Shown here in pieces: positions 19,265-30,479 of a DNA stretch of 64,000 nucleotides. A program made the position numbers and the translations under genes. The number at the start of each line of letters is the position of its first letter. Within the stretch, counting starts at the first letter, position 1. The stretch spans positions 87,798,001 to 87,862,000 of the forward strand of contig CM059583.1 of assembly GCA_030407085.1 (NCBI GenBank), read 5' to 3'. Source of the stretch: Trichopria drosophilae (Eukaryota > Arthropoda > Insecta > Hymenoptera > Diapriidae). The notes beneath the pieces are model-generated. The model had not been told where the DNA came from, did no database searches, and saw nothing but the letters and a program-made list of their open reading frames with translations.

Positions 19265-20640
19265 GTTTAAAGCATTAAGTTATGCGATATTCCTGCCTGT
19301 ATTGATATTAAACATTAATAATAAATGAGAAATGATATAAATACCGCACAGACATATCTTCAAGTCGATATTTGGTACCCATTTCAATTATTTTTAAATC
19401 TTATTCACAAATATTATAGTTGATTTTCAATTTGGGGGTATGCGATAATAATATATGTAAGTGAGCAAAATCAATTTACATATATGGGGCATTTTACGTG
19501 AAATGTCCCAAGTCGAAAAATCTGTATCTCGGGTCAACGTAAATCTTAATTTATTCCACTTACGCATATAATGATAACAATTTTGTCGCAAGTGATTCTT
19601 ATACATTTTTTGATGCTCTTTCGATTGATGAATTTATTTTTGCAAAATTCTCAGAATGTGACCTTGATTTTGCACAATTAAAAATAAATATGCTATTTTC
19701 TCGAAGATGGACATTTTTTTTTTTTAATAAATAATTTTAAATGAAAGCTGAGGTTTTTTCCTACCAGTATACCAAATTTCAGAATGCCTTTTTTTCGTTC
19801 GCGAGTTATTAAATAATGACTAGTGCGGTGCACAGCGCAGTCTTGGTCCGACCAAAAATGAAAAAAAAACTCGAAAAGAAACTTTATCAATATCGAGGAA
19901 TGGTCGGGAAAACACTTTAGAATTGTAAAAGGGTATTAATAAAAAGATGTCTCCGTATTTGAATCAGTAGAATTATCAATGTCAGAAAAACGTATGTAGC
20001 ATATAATATCTGCATAGATATGTCATGTCAAATCATGTACGGTAATGGAATATGTACTAAAAATAATCCAATTTTATAATGGAAACGAAAAAGAGTCGCG
20101 ACAGCATCTGTGGCAGCTCTTGCAAATTGCAGCGCGCCAGGCCTCGACCTGGTCGGACCAAGGCTGCGCTGTGCACCGCACTAGTCATTATTTAATAACT
20201 CGCGAACAAAAAAAAGGCATTCTGAAATTTGGTATACTGGTAGGAAAAAACCTCAGCTTTCATTTAAAATTATTTATTTACAAAAAAAAATTTTCATCTT
20301 CGAGAAAATAGCATTTATTTTTAATTTTGCAAAATCAAGGTCAAATTCTGAGAATTTTGCAAAAATAAATTCATCAATCGAAAGAGCATAAAAAAATGTA
20401 TAAGAATCACTTGCGACAAAATCTTTATCATTATATGTGTAAGTGGAATAAATTAAGATTTACGTTGACCCGAGATACAGATTTTTCGACTTGGGACATT
20501 TCACGTAAAATGCCCCATATGTATGTGTGCCAGTGTTTAAGTTAAGGGCGTTTAAGGAATTTGTATAAGAATTTTGTTGTAATAAATGATAGTAATGTGT
20601 TATAAACGTATACGTTAATAAATCATGAGGTAGGTATGTG
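19265..20640. repeat. Dispersed repeat Y, copy 2 (inverted, interrupted)
   Basis: This is the reverse-complement copy of the repeat at 829-1170. The left part (19265-19485) and right part (20521-20640) join into one continuous match once the foldback element 19486-20516 and one 4-bp duplication are removed. No coding sequence is present. Confidence 0.8.
19486..20516. mobile_element. Foldback DNA element with 366-368 bp inverted repeats
   Basis: This 1031-bp non-autonomous element has two long inverted arms, 19486-19853 and 20151-20516, that are near-identical and end in GGGGCATTTTACGTGAAATG. A ~297-bp unique centre separates them. The flanking duplication is ATAT (19482-19485 and 20517-20520). 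Repeat Y copy 1 near 963-975 shows the site without the insertion. The arms read as the same short peptide on both strands only because of symmetry; no transposase is encoded. The superfamily is not assigned: the 4-bp duplication and GGGG ends do not fix it. Confidence 0.88.
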
Positions 20641-21369
20641 AATTATTTTTTGTTATTGCTTTTTTTATTATTATTCTTATTATTACTTTGCTATTCTCAT
20701 TATTACAAACCAAATGCTTATTTTCATTCAACTAAAATGGCATAACTATAAGGCAATCATTTTATCTTTGGTTTCTAGTTAAATTTCCAATGGGGCATTT
20801 AATGAATGATTATTGCATTTGAAACATTAATCATCACTATAAAAATAAAAGTTATACAGCAATTTTTCTAATTTTTTGTTTATTGTCAAAGATTTGTTCA
20901 TGTCGACAAACATTTCCCAATATTCGGTTTGACGACATTTTATATTCCTTATTTAATTTTTTGCATATTACAAAAATCTACATTTTTAAATGAAATTAAT
21001 CATTGTAATATACCAATTGGAAAGCATGCTTACAGCTGTACTTCGCACATTCGTAAATTTTTAATAAGTTGAAAATTCTTTCGTAAAATTGTATGATAAC
21101 GTCATATTCAAAGATCCATTTAAAATTATTACATTGTTTAAGTTATTCATTTATTTATCACTTATATCATGCCAATTATTTAAATTACTATTCAATATAA
21201 TTTAAAAAAATTATTATAATAAAAAAAAAATTTTTTTTAATTAAAAAAAGGGACGCGAACCACCGTTTGCGACCAAACGTGTATTACATGCCGGACATTT
21301 ATATCACTTAGCTACAGAGAACTACATTCTGTTTAAATCCAGAAATTGTATTTAAATTTCTGCTCTCAG
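20641..21369. other. AT-rich spacer
   Basis: Strongly AT-rich with homopolymers. No open frame of interest, RNA gene or recognisable repeat. Confidence 0.5.
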
Positions 21370-23275
21370 TCTTTTGTTTTAATCTATAGCTTGCGAGTAC
21401 ATTTGGACCACCTCAATTTGTTTACGTAACTCTGCTTCATTTTTCGCGTACAGTTTTAAATCCTCTATATGTAATTGATGGGTGATTTTGTGTACGCGAC
21501 AGTTCGGTGGTCCGCAGAAGTACCCCTCTTTTTCCCAATAAAGCAACAGGTAGTGGTAATAGTGAGATGCAGAAGAGAAGAGGACTAAGGGTGTCACCCT
21601 GGAATACCCCACGTCGGAAGTAAATCCAGTTTGTAGAAAAGACTCTTTTTTCTGATCTTAAGATGAATCGTGTTCTCCATTGTGACATTAATCTCTACAT
21701 GCATTCCACTATAGAAGGATGTACCTGGAGGCACGCTAATATGTATTAGATTGTGCGATGTAAAGTCATAGGCTTTCAGATATTTCAGATAGATTACGAT
21801 TATAAACCTCAGCGCCTTCACTGATACATCTATCAATTAGCAAACAATCTGTACATCCAGATTTACCTCTTCGACAACCACGTTTTTCATGAAACCTTTG
21901 CTAGACGGGGTTGATTGTTAATAAGATTCTCTTATATATAATGGTGGTGAAAATCTTGTAGATGGTATTGAGACGCGTTATAGGCCGGTATTTTTTTGGA
22001 TCTGACAAGTCTCCACTTTTTGGGATGAGTACTGCTCGTCCCTCAATTAGCCATGATGGTATTTATTCTCCATTGAAAAACGAGGTGAATATGCGTGCTA
22101 GATTTTTGTGGGTGTCCGTGAACTTTTTCCACCAGTAGCTACTTAGCACATCAGGATCTGGGGCAGAAAAATTCTTTAAGCCCCGCATAGCATTTCTCAC
22201 CTCATTCTCAGTAATTACCAGCTGCTCTATCTGCAATTCATCGGGTTGTGTTGAATGGAGCAGTTTAAACATAGCCAAAGCCGGGGAACTTCGTAACCGA
22301 ACGGGTTTTTCATAAATACTCCTCCAGAATTGCTCTATTCTCTCCTTAGACGAAGGTTGTGCTGTGGTTGGTGAAGATTTTTCGAAAAGTCGTTTGGGGC
22401 AGACTTGAAAAATGTCATTGTCATGTTTCGCCCTCAATTTCTTCCAACTTCTTTCTTGATGTTGCCATAATTCGTATTTTGTTCCGTATATGTTGTGAGA
22501 TGGAATTCAATTTGATGTTACTTAGTGTATGAAAGCTGCCCGTAGATCCCGTGCAATTATTTTAACTTTTGGCGTGAATTTTCTGCCTTCCGTTAAATAA
22601 CGTATCACATACTGTATACGGGACGCGCAGCACCTGGCAGAATCAATCTTACATTGTATTAAACGTATTTGCTGCTTCAACCTCTTTTCACAGTCACAGG
22701 CACGTGTGTCCTTTTGTTTTGCCACAACAAAACTAGCAGCTTGATACAATGCTTCATTGATTCTCCGTAGGTCACAGTTTTTTGGAAAAGTATCCAGAAA
22801 TCTTTCACTAGCTGCCTTGATATCATCGGACTGGGGAAGGTGTTTGTGTTTAATGCACTTCCTCCTAGGTGGTAAGTCCGACTCCTCAGAAAGATCAACA
22901 TTTTCACCGCGGTTAATGTCAGCCTCTGGGGGTGGGGGGGGGCTTTGACCGGATTACTGCCGTACTGGATTAGGTTTTGTAGGTCTATATTTGGTCCTGA
23001 TCAGATAGACTACATAATCACGGAGTTTTTGGTACACTAGTTCTGGATGTATTTCCAGCCACAAACGATACAATCTTTCCATGTATCCTCTCCGATTACG
23101 ATTAATACTTTGTGTATAGCAGAATATCCGATCATTCTTCGTCGATTGCTTCGTCGATTGCTCTGTTCATCCTGTTGTCCTCATAAACCTTGGGCATGGA
23201 TTGCCTCCGATGTAACCCGATTTTCGGGGGCTCTACTGCGCAATGTTCTCGCAACTGTTTATATTAGGGATGGGT
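21370..23275 (-). pseudogene. R4/Dong-type LINE, second family (RT and N-terminal region)
   Basis: A decayed LINE on the minus strand, related to but distinct from copies a-c. From 5' (right) it reads: a basic N-terminal segment with GYMERLYRLWLEIHPELVYQ (near 23075-23015), the charged linker KHKHLPQSDDIKAASERFLD, the pre-RT region FWRSIYEKPVRLRSS and RNAMRGLKNFSAPDPDVLS (22437-22063), and RT pieces GVFQGDTLSPLLFCISLLPL and THQLHIEDLKLYAKNEAEL (21688-21379). The catalytic YMDD position reads HIED. Multiple frameshifts and stops are present, and the endonuclease end is missing beyond 21370. Assignment to the R4/Dong group comes from these shared motifs. Confidence 0.75.
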
Positions 23276-23394
23276 AGTTAGCCCATTTCCCTAGGCCTGT
23301 AACCCAGGCAGGGGCCGTTTAGTCGCTTTTTACGATAGACAGGCTCACCCTGCAAGTATTCGTGTACTGCTTCCAGACGGTTTTTAATATTATT
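23276..23394. other. Short junction segment next to R4 copy b tail
   Basis: About 120 bp of moderately GC-rich sequence (contains GGGATGGGTAGTTAGCCCAT) ends in an (ATT)n/poly-T run that abuts the 3' tail of R4 copy b. It is probably part of an older repeat. No coding sequence. Confidence 0.4.
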
Positions 23395-26300
23395 ATTATT
23401 TTTTTTACGGAGGGGGGAAATGCGTTAAGCACCATAGGGGGTTGATGATGTTGGTTAACCCCCCGTATGTCGGACTCCCTTGCCCATAGTGTTCTGGGCA
23501 GTGTTTACCGACTGAAACCCTAACCTCCCTTGGCCCCCCATAATCCACTCGTGCAGTCTGCAGCAGAAAAGTGGCTCCGATATTCATCCCTTCCTCTGCA
23601 GACTGCACCGGGCCATGTTGATGGTAACTGCAACCACCCCCATTACCATCGGGTTAGTGGTTGCAGGATCTCATGTGATCTCAGCAGACGGAGAGATCCC
23701 AGCAGCACTGCTTTCTTCATGCGGCCTGCAATGGAATTTGCATGTGTTGGCAGGCCGGAGTGCTTTTGATGTTTTCGAGGAAAGTTGGTCTTATTCCTCC
23801 CAGCACTCCAATTATTAGAACGACGAGCTTGATTTTGAATGCTAGATACAGATTGCGAATCTCGAACAGGTATTTCTGATATTACATCCGTTTTTTGACC
23901 TATTTGCTGACTATGTTTGTCTCTGCTAATGCAGAGAACTCGATGACGAAGATGGATTTGTCATCGAAGTCAACAAGGATGATGTCAGGCGTTTTGGCCG
24001 ATATTTGCCTGCTCGAAGTAATTCCAGTATATTCGGCAAGACTCATATCCGACTATGCGTGCAATATCAGTGGGGACGTACGAAAAAACTGGGATCGCCA
24101 CAATACCGTAGGTTCTGCGGAAATGATAACACAGCACACGGAGAAAGCCGCATTATTGTGTTGGATGTTTGCCGAGAATGCAAATCTTGGAAAAGCTACC
24201 AAGAGATGCATTAGTGTCTCAACATAACGTATACACGACCTACAAAGCGTACTCCGCACCGCGTGGTGTAAGATACAACCCTCGGTCTGGGATATTAAGC
24301 CAGCTGATCTTAAGAACGAGAATGTCATCGCTGCGGACATGACAAGTTGTTGGACATTTGGAAAGAATTGACTATGCAATGGCTTGTCGGTATGCTTTCC
24401 ATCTAATATACGGAGTTGTTCCTTCCGGGCGCAGATTGATGACTGATTCAGCCTCCTGTGCACCACTACGCCCCATGTTGAAAACCAGACCGAAGTTTCG
24501 CGCCGCTCGTTCCGACGCGTTGTACAAAAACAGCCCCTTCCCCTGAGTGTCATGCTGATGAACTAGCATCATCAGTTCGATTAATAACGTCGCAAGCCGT
24601 TTCGAGGACTAATCTGTCATGCATACACACCAGGTTCAAAAGGCCACGACCTCCCAATTTTCGGGGCAACTACAGTCTTTCCACGGAAGATATTGGATGC
24701 AAACTGCATTGCATACAAATCATGTTCCGTGTGCATCGCTCAAATCACCGCTCATCGCTATTTTTTCCCTGTAAATTCTGATGACCAGATCTGACGGACA
24801 AGGCATCGGTATTTCTTAGCGATAGTCGTTTGAGCAGTCCGCACATCCTGGACATGCCTCTGAGGCACTCCCAGGTGTGTGAAGGCTTCCGCGGCGCTAA
24901 GCTGGCGGATGACACTTCCGTTGAAAAGCTCTATATCGTTTTTAATAGAGTCTGTCTTTACTCTGTGCAAATGAACGACTGCACACTGTCCAATCCGAAT
25001 TCCATGCCTACATCTCTGGAGTATGTGAGGACGATGTTCAGAGATCGATGTAATTGATCATCGCATTGTGCGCATAATTTAAGATCATCCATATCGATTA
25101 AATGGCTGAACTGATGTACAAGTTTATGCACCAGGCGGCCTACATATGTACCGTTGAGATTGTCGAAGAGCAACGGATAGAGGCAATAGTGAGATGCGGA
25201 AGAGCAGATAACTCAGAGAATCTCCCTGATAGAGACCTCTTTGATTGAACCAGTCTAGACATGGTTCTACGCTTGCTCGATGTCATGACAAAGCACGTTT
25301 TCCAAAAAGGCATCAACTCTTCTACACTTCTCACTATATTTGGGTGGACATGGAGGCGTTTGAGCAACAGCCTTAAAAACTCATGGGATGTTGAGTCATT
25401 CGCCTTCATGTAATCCAGCTAGGCTATCGACGGGTCATGCTTGTACTTGACTGAGTCCTGATAACCACACCCTTCGATAAGCACGTTGTTCTTGCAGCCG
25501 GAAACACCCATTTTGCAGCCTCGTTGTTCTACTAACCGTTGCCACACCGGTTTCACGGCTTTCTCAATACGTTCGTTCAAGATGTTAGTGAACCATTTGT
25601 ATAACGTATTGAGACACGTGATCGGTCTATGGTTTCTCGGATCCGACAAGTCTTCCGATTTTGGGATCAGTGTCGTTCGGCCCTCCACCAACCAGTGCGG
25701 GATGGGTTGGTCTCCATTTATGTAAGAGGTGAATATTCGGGCTGGGTGTTGATAGACGGAAGTGAACTTCTTCCGCCAATAGTTGTTAATTCCATCCCAG
25801 TCCGGCGAGGAGAAATTCCTCGTTCTTTTGATGGCATTATTCGCCTCTAATGCACTGACGGGTGGGCAATCTTCAACTTGTTGTGCGATTTCCTCACAAC
25901 TCAGTAAATATTTCAATACCCTGAGTGTCTGCATTAAGCCTGCATGTATTCTCGTAGATGCTCCCCCAGAATTCCTCATCCAATGCTATTGACGGAAACT
26001 CGCGTGAGTCTGCGATACGATGTTTCAAGAAGTTGAACGGATTCGACCAAAATGTTAGATTTTGTCGAGTTCCATCCTCCCGTCTTCGCAGCCTCTTTAT
26101 GGTATGTGCCAAAACCCGATTTTTATCCGCCAAACGTTGCTTGATGTTGAGCAACTTTTGCTTATTCAGTGTGTGATAGTACGTCCGCAGTTGTTGTACG
26201 AACTTCTTGACTTTAGCCTTAAATGAACAGCCAGATGTTATGTAGTCGAGCACACACTGAATTCGGGAAGCGAGCTTCCGTGTCAATCGTATTTTGCCAT

Positions 26301-26745
26301 TCAATTGAGACATGCGTTTAATAAACTGTCGACGCCCCGCATTCTTTGACAGATTGCGCGGCGTTACCAGAGGACTCGCAGCCTCGTAAACGGCACAATT
26401 GACTTGTCATAGGTCACAATCCTCCGGAAGATCACGTAGGAGTGAGTCTTTAGGCAAAAAATTAGTCGTGCTTTCAGAATATGGAGTGCATCTCATCGTT
26501 ACGTGTACGGGCACCGGTGTTACGGCGTACGGCCGGTACAGGTTGACAGTTGACAGCTGGGAACAACGAAACCTATCCGCTTGTGATAGGCCACATAATT
26601 TCTCAATGTTGTTGAGAAATGCCCTCTGCAAGTTTGGGGTGCATTGTTGCAAACCGACAATGCATTCGCGCCATGTAGCCTCTCTGTTGCGGACAGTTCT
26701 TTTCGTAACAGCACATACGATCTTGTCTGAGATTCTCCGTCTCTT
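23395..26745 (-). mobile_element. R4/Dong-type LINE, copy b
   Basis: A nearly full-length but degenerate minus-strand copy. The 3' tail (poly-T, then CGGAGGGGGGAAATGCG on the plus strand) lies at 23395. From 5' it reads: N-terminal GYMARMHCRFATMHPKLAEG (~26690), the helical region 26313-25894, RT motifs 25979-25140 (TTLIPKSEDLSDPRNHRPIT, MGVSGCKNNVLIEG), a YMDD box decayed to DMDD (~25090), then zinc-knuckle and endonuclease remnants 24553-23800 with PDIILVDFDDKSIFVIEF still readable. Stops and frameshifts occur throughout. The 5' homology to copy c ends abruptly at about 26745, suggesting the element's real start or a shared truncation. Confidence 0.85.
25140..26313 (-). pseudogene. R4-type RT domain, copy b
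   Basis: Three open pieces cover the pre-RT helical region (MSQLNGKIRLTRKLASRIQC; FWGSIYENTCRLNADTQG), fingers and palm (ALEANNAIKRTRNFSSPDWD, GRTTLIPKSEDLSDP, NHRPITCLNTLYKWFTNIL, MGVSGCKNNVLIEGCG) and the catalytic-D region (MKANDSTSHEFL, where intact relatives have an aromatic-DYMKA-type motif). Frameshifts near 25415 and 25900 break the frame. Such RTs copy the element RNA at the nicked target. Confidence 0.8.
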
Positions 26746-27479
26746 TGCAACTAATGCTGGGCAGTTTGTCAGTATGAGAGCTGATGTTTCCTCATTTACC
26801 TGACAGAATCTGCACAGTTTCGTTTCTTCCAATCCCAGGATATGTAGGTGGTACCTTAATCTGTTATGTCCTATAAGGAGTCCCACTTTACAATTAATAA
26901 AATCAAAATAAATAAAATAATCGCCCTTAGTTTGTTCCTGTTACTTAATGTAATCTTCTTAAATCTCTCTTGGCAGGCATCACCATGGAGTTCTTTCTGC
27001 GTCCTTCTTGGCAAGCTTGTCCACTTTTTCATTACCGTCGATACCCATTTTTTGCCGGAACCCAGAGTATGGTAACCTTATTTTCGTTCCCCAGTTCATG
27101 TAGCTTTGCGATACACTCCCAGACCAGTCCCGAGCTAATCTCATACGAGTTTATTGCTTTAATTGCTGCCTGGCCGTCTGACAGGATTAAAATTCTACAG
27201 TTCTTATATCTTCTGTTTATATTTACTTGTGCGCATTTCATTATGGCATATACTTCTGCCTGAAAAATACTTGCGTGTTTACCCATTGAACCAGTATGCT
27301 TGGCGTGGGGGCCATACACGCCAAACGTCGTTCCTTCTGTTGTCCTGGATCCGTCGGTGTACCAGTTAATAGTACAATCCCCTCTCAAACGCTCCTTCGT
27401 GTTCCTGACCCAGTCTTCTCTGGATATAACCACTAGGAATTTCTTCTCTAAGCAATACGTTTTCCTCACCATATCGCTT
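26746..27479 (-). pseudogene. LINE RNase H domain and C-terminal knuckle remnant
   Basis: A cellular-type RNase H domain as found in I/Loa-like LINEs: INWYTDGSRTTEGTTFGVYG (first Asp), FQAEVYAIMKC (Glu), ILILSDGQAAIKAINSYEI (second Asp). After a frameshift near 27030 it continues GIDGNEKVDKLAKKDA. Downstream, 26886-26760 encodes LIGHNRLRYHLHILGLEETK and a CCHC-like CRFCQVNEETSALILTNC with its His replaced by Ala. The RT of this LINE is absent. R4 copy b abuts one side and the truncated 5' LTR of gypsy B the other, so this is a sliver of an older element. Confidence 0.8.
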
Positions 27480-27659
27480 GGAGCTTTGCAAGCATTGCTA
27501 CCGCACGGACGGGGCAGTCCATGCTCGCAAGGTTTTGACTCGATGGAAACCTGCCAGCCTTGCACGTTCACACGCCGAATACGACGACGTTGTAACCAGG
27601 TAACGCCACGCGAAGTTCGCTGTCGCGATGCAGAAATTAGGAAGTCAGAATCGTATTAA

Positions 27660-28967
27660 CCCTTAAGGCGCACACGTACCTCAGAATAGCATAAGACGCA
27701 TACGGGGGCTCTGTGACCCCAACGTCTAAAATGATCTCTGTAACGTACAGTGTTTAGAAATTCCTTGTAAAAAAATGATGGACTGTTCTTTATAACGTCA
27801 TTCATAAGTTGTAATGGTTAGAATGACTGAAAATCAATTCATTCGATCAGGAAAAAATTGGTAGCACGAAAGTATACAAAAAGTGACTTTTTTGGAGTAA
27901 AGTATCATAACTTTTTTAATTTTTAATATTTTAAGCTAAAATTTGAACTGGATACTCTTGTATAGTGAACTTTCAAGTGAAAAATGGTATTGTAATACCA
28001 GCTGTCAAAAACAGTATTTATTTTGCAATGTGAAGTTAGTCATTTTTGACAGAAATGGAAATTAATAAAAATGCTTTAAAACCTTTCAAAACACTTGTAT
28101 TTTATTTTATTTTACATATATCGTATATAAAAATGAAGTTGGAGTGAGATATTGTAAAATCAAAGAGAAAAGAAAAATCCACAAAAATGTTAGTCGGTGC
28201 CGAAGCAGCCTGGGCACGTGAAAATGCGGTGATCGAAACAGATTTGGCGCTCGCAAACAGCGCATACTTCTTTGGTTTTAGAGTCTTTTCGTCGGTCGCA
28301 CAAGGTACATCGCAGGCGTTTATTTAATTTTGATCGTTGCGTAGTTTGAGGTTCAGAAAGTCTGTCTTTTTTTAATATTTCTTGAATGCCTAATCTAATA
28401 GGATATCGCAAGGATGTATTGAGTACCTCTGTGTAAGGTACGGGAATAATAAATGCTGGTATAATGCCCCAAGACACTCAAAGGCTTTAAGTGCCTTCTG
28501 GCCTTCCTTTATTTTGGTGCAGTTCAGCATAATCATCTCAGTGTCTAAGAGGATCTCGTGGAACGGCCGCGAACGGAAGTTATATGCCATCTGCAAATAT
28601 TGGCAATGCCACAAAATAAGCTTCACAGGAATTTTTATTTTTTTAAATATTATGGGGATGAGAACTTTAACGTTTGTTCTTTTGGAAGCACACCCAAAAA
28701 CACTAATAAAAAATAAAAATTTCTTTCTCCGTATTACGTGTGACGCATACGGGGGCTCGACGTACCCCAGATTTTCAACGTCCGACTTCAACGTCAACCA
28801 CGACACGACTGAAGGCTTCGTGATGCTTACCGACCGTTCTAATGACTAGTAGGGAGCTTCAAGAAAGTACAGATGGCGGCAAAGGGGCATTTCTCTCCGG
28901 CACTTAAGCGCTGCTGCGTTTTAAACAAAAATTGGGGGATCCTGATCCCCCGTATACGCCTTAAGGG
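27660..28967. mobile_element. piggyBac-type DNA transposon, internally decayed
   Basis: This 1308-bp element is flanked by TTAA on both sides (27656-27659 and 28968-28971). Terminal inverted repeats begin CCCTTAAGGCG (left: CGCACACG follows; right, reverse complement: CGTATACG). Near each end are GC-rich words of the form ACGGGGG...CCCC that can form short hairpins. The empty TTAA target survives in the 3' LTR at 35831-35834. It encodes only the C-terminal end of a transposase. Confidence 0.92.
28190..28806 (-). pseudogene. piggyBac transposase C-terminal remnant
   Basis: Two overlapping frames encode the end of a piggyBac-family transposase. The C-terminal cysteine-rich domain is clear: KRLRCTLCDRRKDSKTKEVC, then CERQICFDH and FTCPGCF, a cross-brace-type zinc-binding array used for end recognition. 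The upstream part (28806-28390) is collinear but diverged (YNFRSRPFHEILLDTEM). The DDD catalytic core has been lost, so the element could move only with a transposase supplied in trans. Confidence 0.75.
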
Positions 28968-29085
28968 TTAATAATATTATCCTCGCGATCTTTTTACTGT
29001 CGACCATTTGTAAAGGTTTGCTCGGCTTCTGAATAAACCTTTTTTCCAAACGTAACTCATGTGTCGTTACTTAACGTAACAAATT

Positions 29086-29103
29086 TGGTGTCAGAAGTGG
29101 GAT
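29086..29103 (+). other. Primer-binding site of gypsy B (tRNA-Leu type)
   Basis: TGGTGTCAGAAGTGGGAT starts 4 nt after the LTR end GTAACA. It is the reverse complement of a leucine tRNA 3' end including CCA (…TCCCACTTCTGACACCA). The match establishes the element orientation and the LTR boundary. Confidence 0.85.
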
Positions 29104-29145
29104 ACGCATATGTGCGCGTCAGCGTAATTCGGATATCGGCCCCGT

Positions 29146-29869
29146 TTGTGCGTAACATTAATCCACGAGTGTACCGCGCGAGTGTATGGTGGTGCAAAAA
29201 TTAATAGTCAGGTGTGCCGAGCTGCGAGTAAAGATAATATCCGACGACTTTTCGATTCTGGATCTGACTCGGACGACGAACGCGACATGTCACAAGACGG
29301 AAGCCCAACGTCAACCACACTACCAAACATCAATAACGGTGGGCCTCTTGTACTAACCATGCCTTCGTCGACCGTGAAGTTTATGGCCTGGATACCTGAT
29401 TTTCGGGAATCGCGAATCATTTAGTATATTCGCTAGTGGGCTCCGACGTGGTCTTAGGCTTTTACCGAATAACAGCGTGGATCTTTTTAATGATTGGCTA
29501 CACGGGAAATTGAAAGGTAAAGCCGAACGATTGGTGTCACAGATCGACCATTATGATACGATAGAAAATCTTCTACAGACCATGGAGAACACATATCGGG
29601 GTCCCACTGATCCCTATACATTAATAAAATCGTATAAAATCGACCTGGGCGGATATTGCGGCCGCAAAGGCCACGACGAAAACAATTGTGAGGCTTTATA
29701 CTATAACAGCATGCAATGCGACTATTGCAAGCGCATAGGGCATATACGCGAAAATCGCTATGCATTAAATCCAACTCCGCGCGGTCGGGGTAATCACAAC
29801 AAAAACCGTAATAATAAAGACCGTTCGAATTTTGATAACGGTCAGCAATCCACGAATCAAAGAAACTAA
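29146..29869 (+). pseudogene. gag: gag of gypsy B
   Basis: Two open pieces. The first (to 29424) encodes an acidic Ser/Asp segment and TMPSSTVKFMAWIPDFRESR, a capsid-entry-type motif. The second (29477-29869) has a capsid stretch (LHGKLKGKAERLVSQIDHYD, ENTYRGPTDPYTLIKSYK) joined abruptly to two zinc knuckles, YCGRKGHDENNC and CDYCKRIGHIRENRY. About 120 residues present in gag of element C between these parts are deleted. The second knuckle has lost its final Cys. The protein would form the particle and package RNA; here it is dead. Confidence 0.78.
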
Positions 29870-30470
29870 TATAGGAAACATATCAAAATTACGTCACAAT
29901 ATAAGTCCGGATAACAACATCAAATATGACTTAAGTGGCATAGGAGAAGGAATCACTCGTACGGTTGGGCGTGCGACAATTCGTTTCAACGGAACTCAGG
30001 TTGAAGCGCAAGTTGTATCGGACGACTTCCCCATTACCGAAGATGGTATATTAGGTGATCCGTTCCTTCGAGGACACTCGGTGAAGATCGATTATGAACA
30101 CGAGTGCTTCGAAATTAATCGCGAAATAATACCCTTGCTAGGCCCGCGATTTATCGAAATTCCTCCTCGCTGCAGAAAAGTAAGTCGTGTAAAAATTACG
30201 AATAACTTCGAGTACGGCTACCTACCGAAAATTGAGATCAATTTAGGCGCTTTTTGGGCAACGCGATCGTTCGAAATAAAAATGGTTATGCATGTCCCAT
30301 TATGGTGAACACGAACGACATACGGATAAAGACTCCTTCACCTGTGGTCGAGTTGGAACCTTGTAACGTCGTGTTTCATTTCGATTCTGAAACGCATGCT
30401 ATGTACGACGACGTTAAATTCGTAAAGTTCATCGTAATTAAGTAGATACATACGAACGTATGTAAAATAA
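29832..30470 (+). pseudogene. pol: Aspartic protease region of gypsy B
   Basis: Collinear with the element A protease after its active site: YDLSGIGEGITRTVGRATIR, FPITEDGILGDPFLRGHSVK, then a frameshift near 30290. The N-terminal stretch with the catalytic DTGA has been lost by a deletion at the gag junction, so no protease activity is possible. Confidence 0.75.
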
Positions 30471-30479
30471 AAAACTACC

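Larger units (their letters stand above)
27480..29081 (+). repeat. 5' LTR of gypsy B, split by piggyBac
   Basis: The LTR pieces 27480-27659 and 28968-29081 match the 3' LTR at about 35615-35939. Shared landmarks are CAGTCCATGCTCGCAAGG, CGCCGAATACGACGACGTTG and TCGACCATTTGTAAAG, with the AATAAA signal at 29032-29037 and the terminal TTAACGTAACA ending at 29081. The LTR start is missing: its first ~150 bp relative to the 3' copy are not found, and an older LINE fragment abuts it. The piggyBac insertion uses a TTAA present in the 3' LTR. Confidence 0.82.

Noticed and set aside
20045..20311. 88-codon frame in the foldback element, with a matching frame on the opposite arm
   Set aside because: The similarity is due to the inverted arms; no transposase motif.
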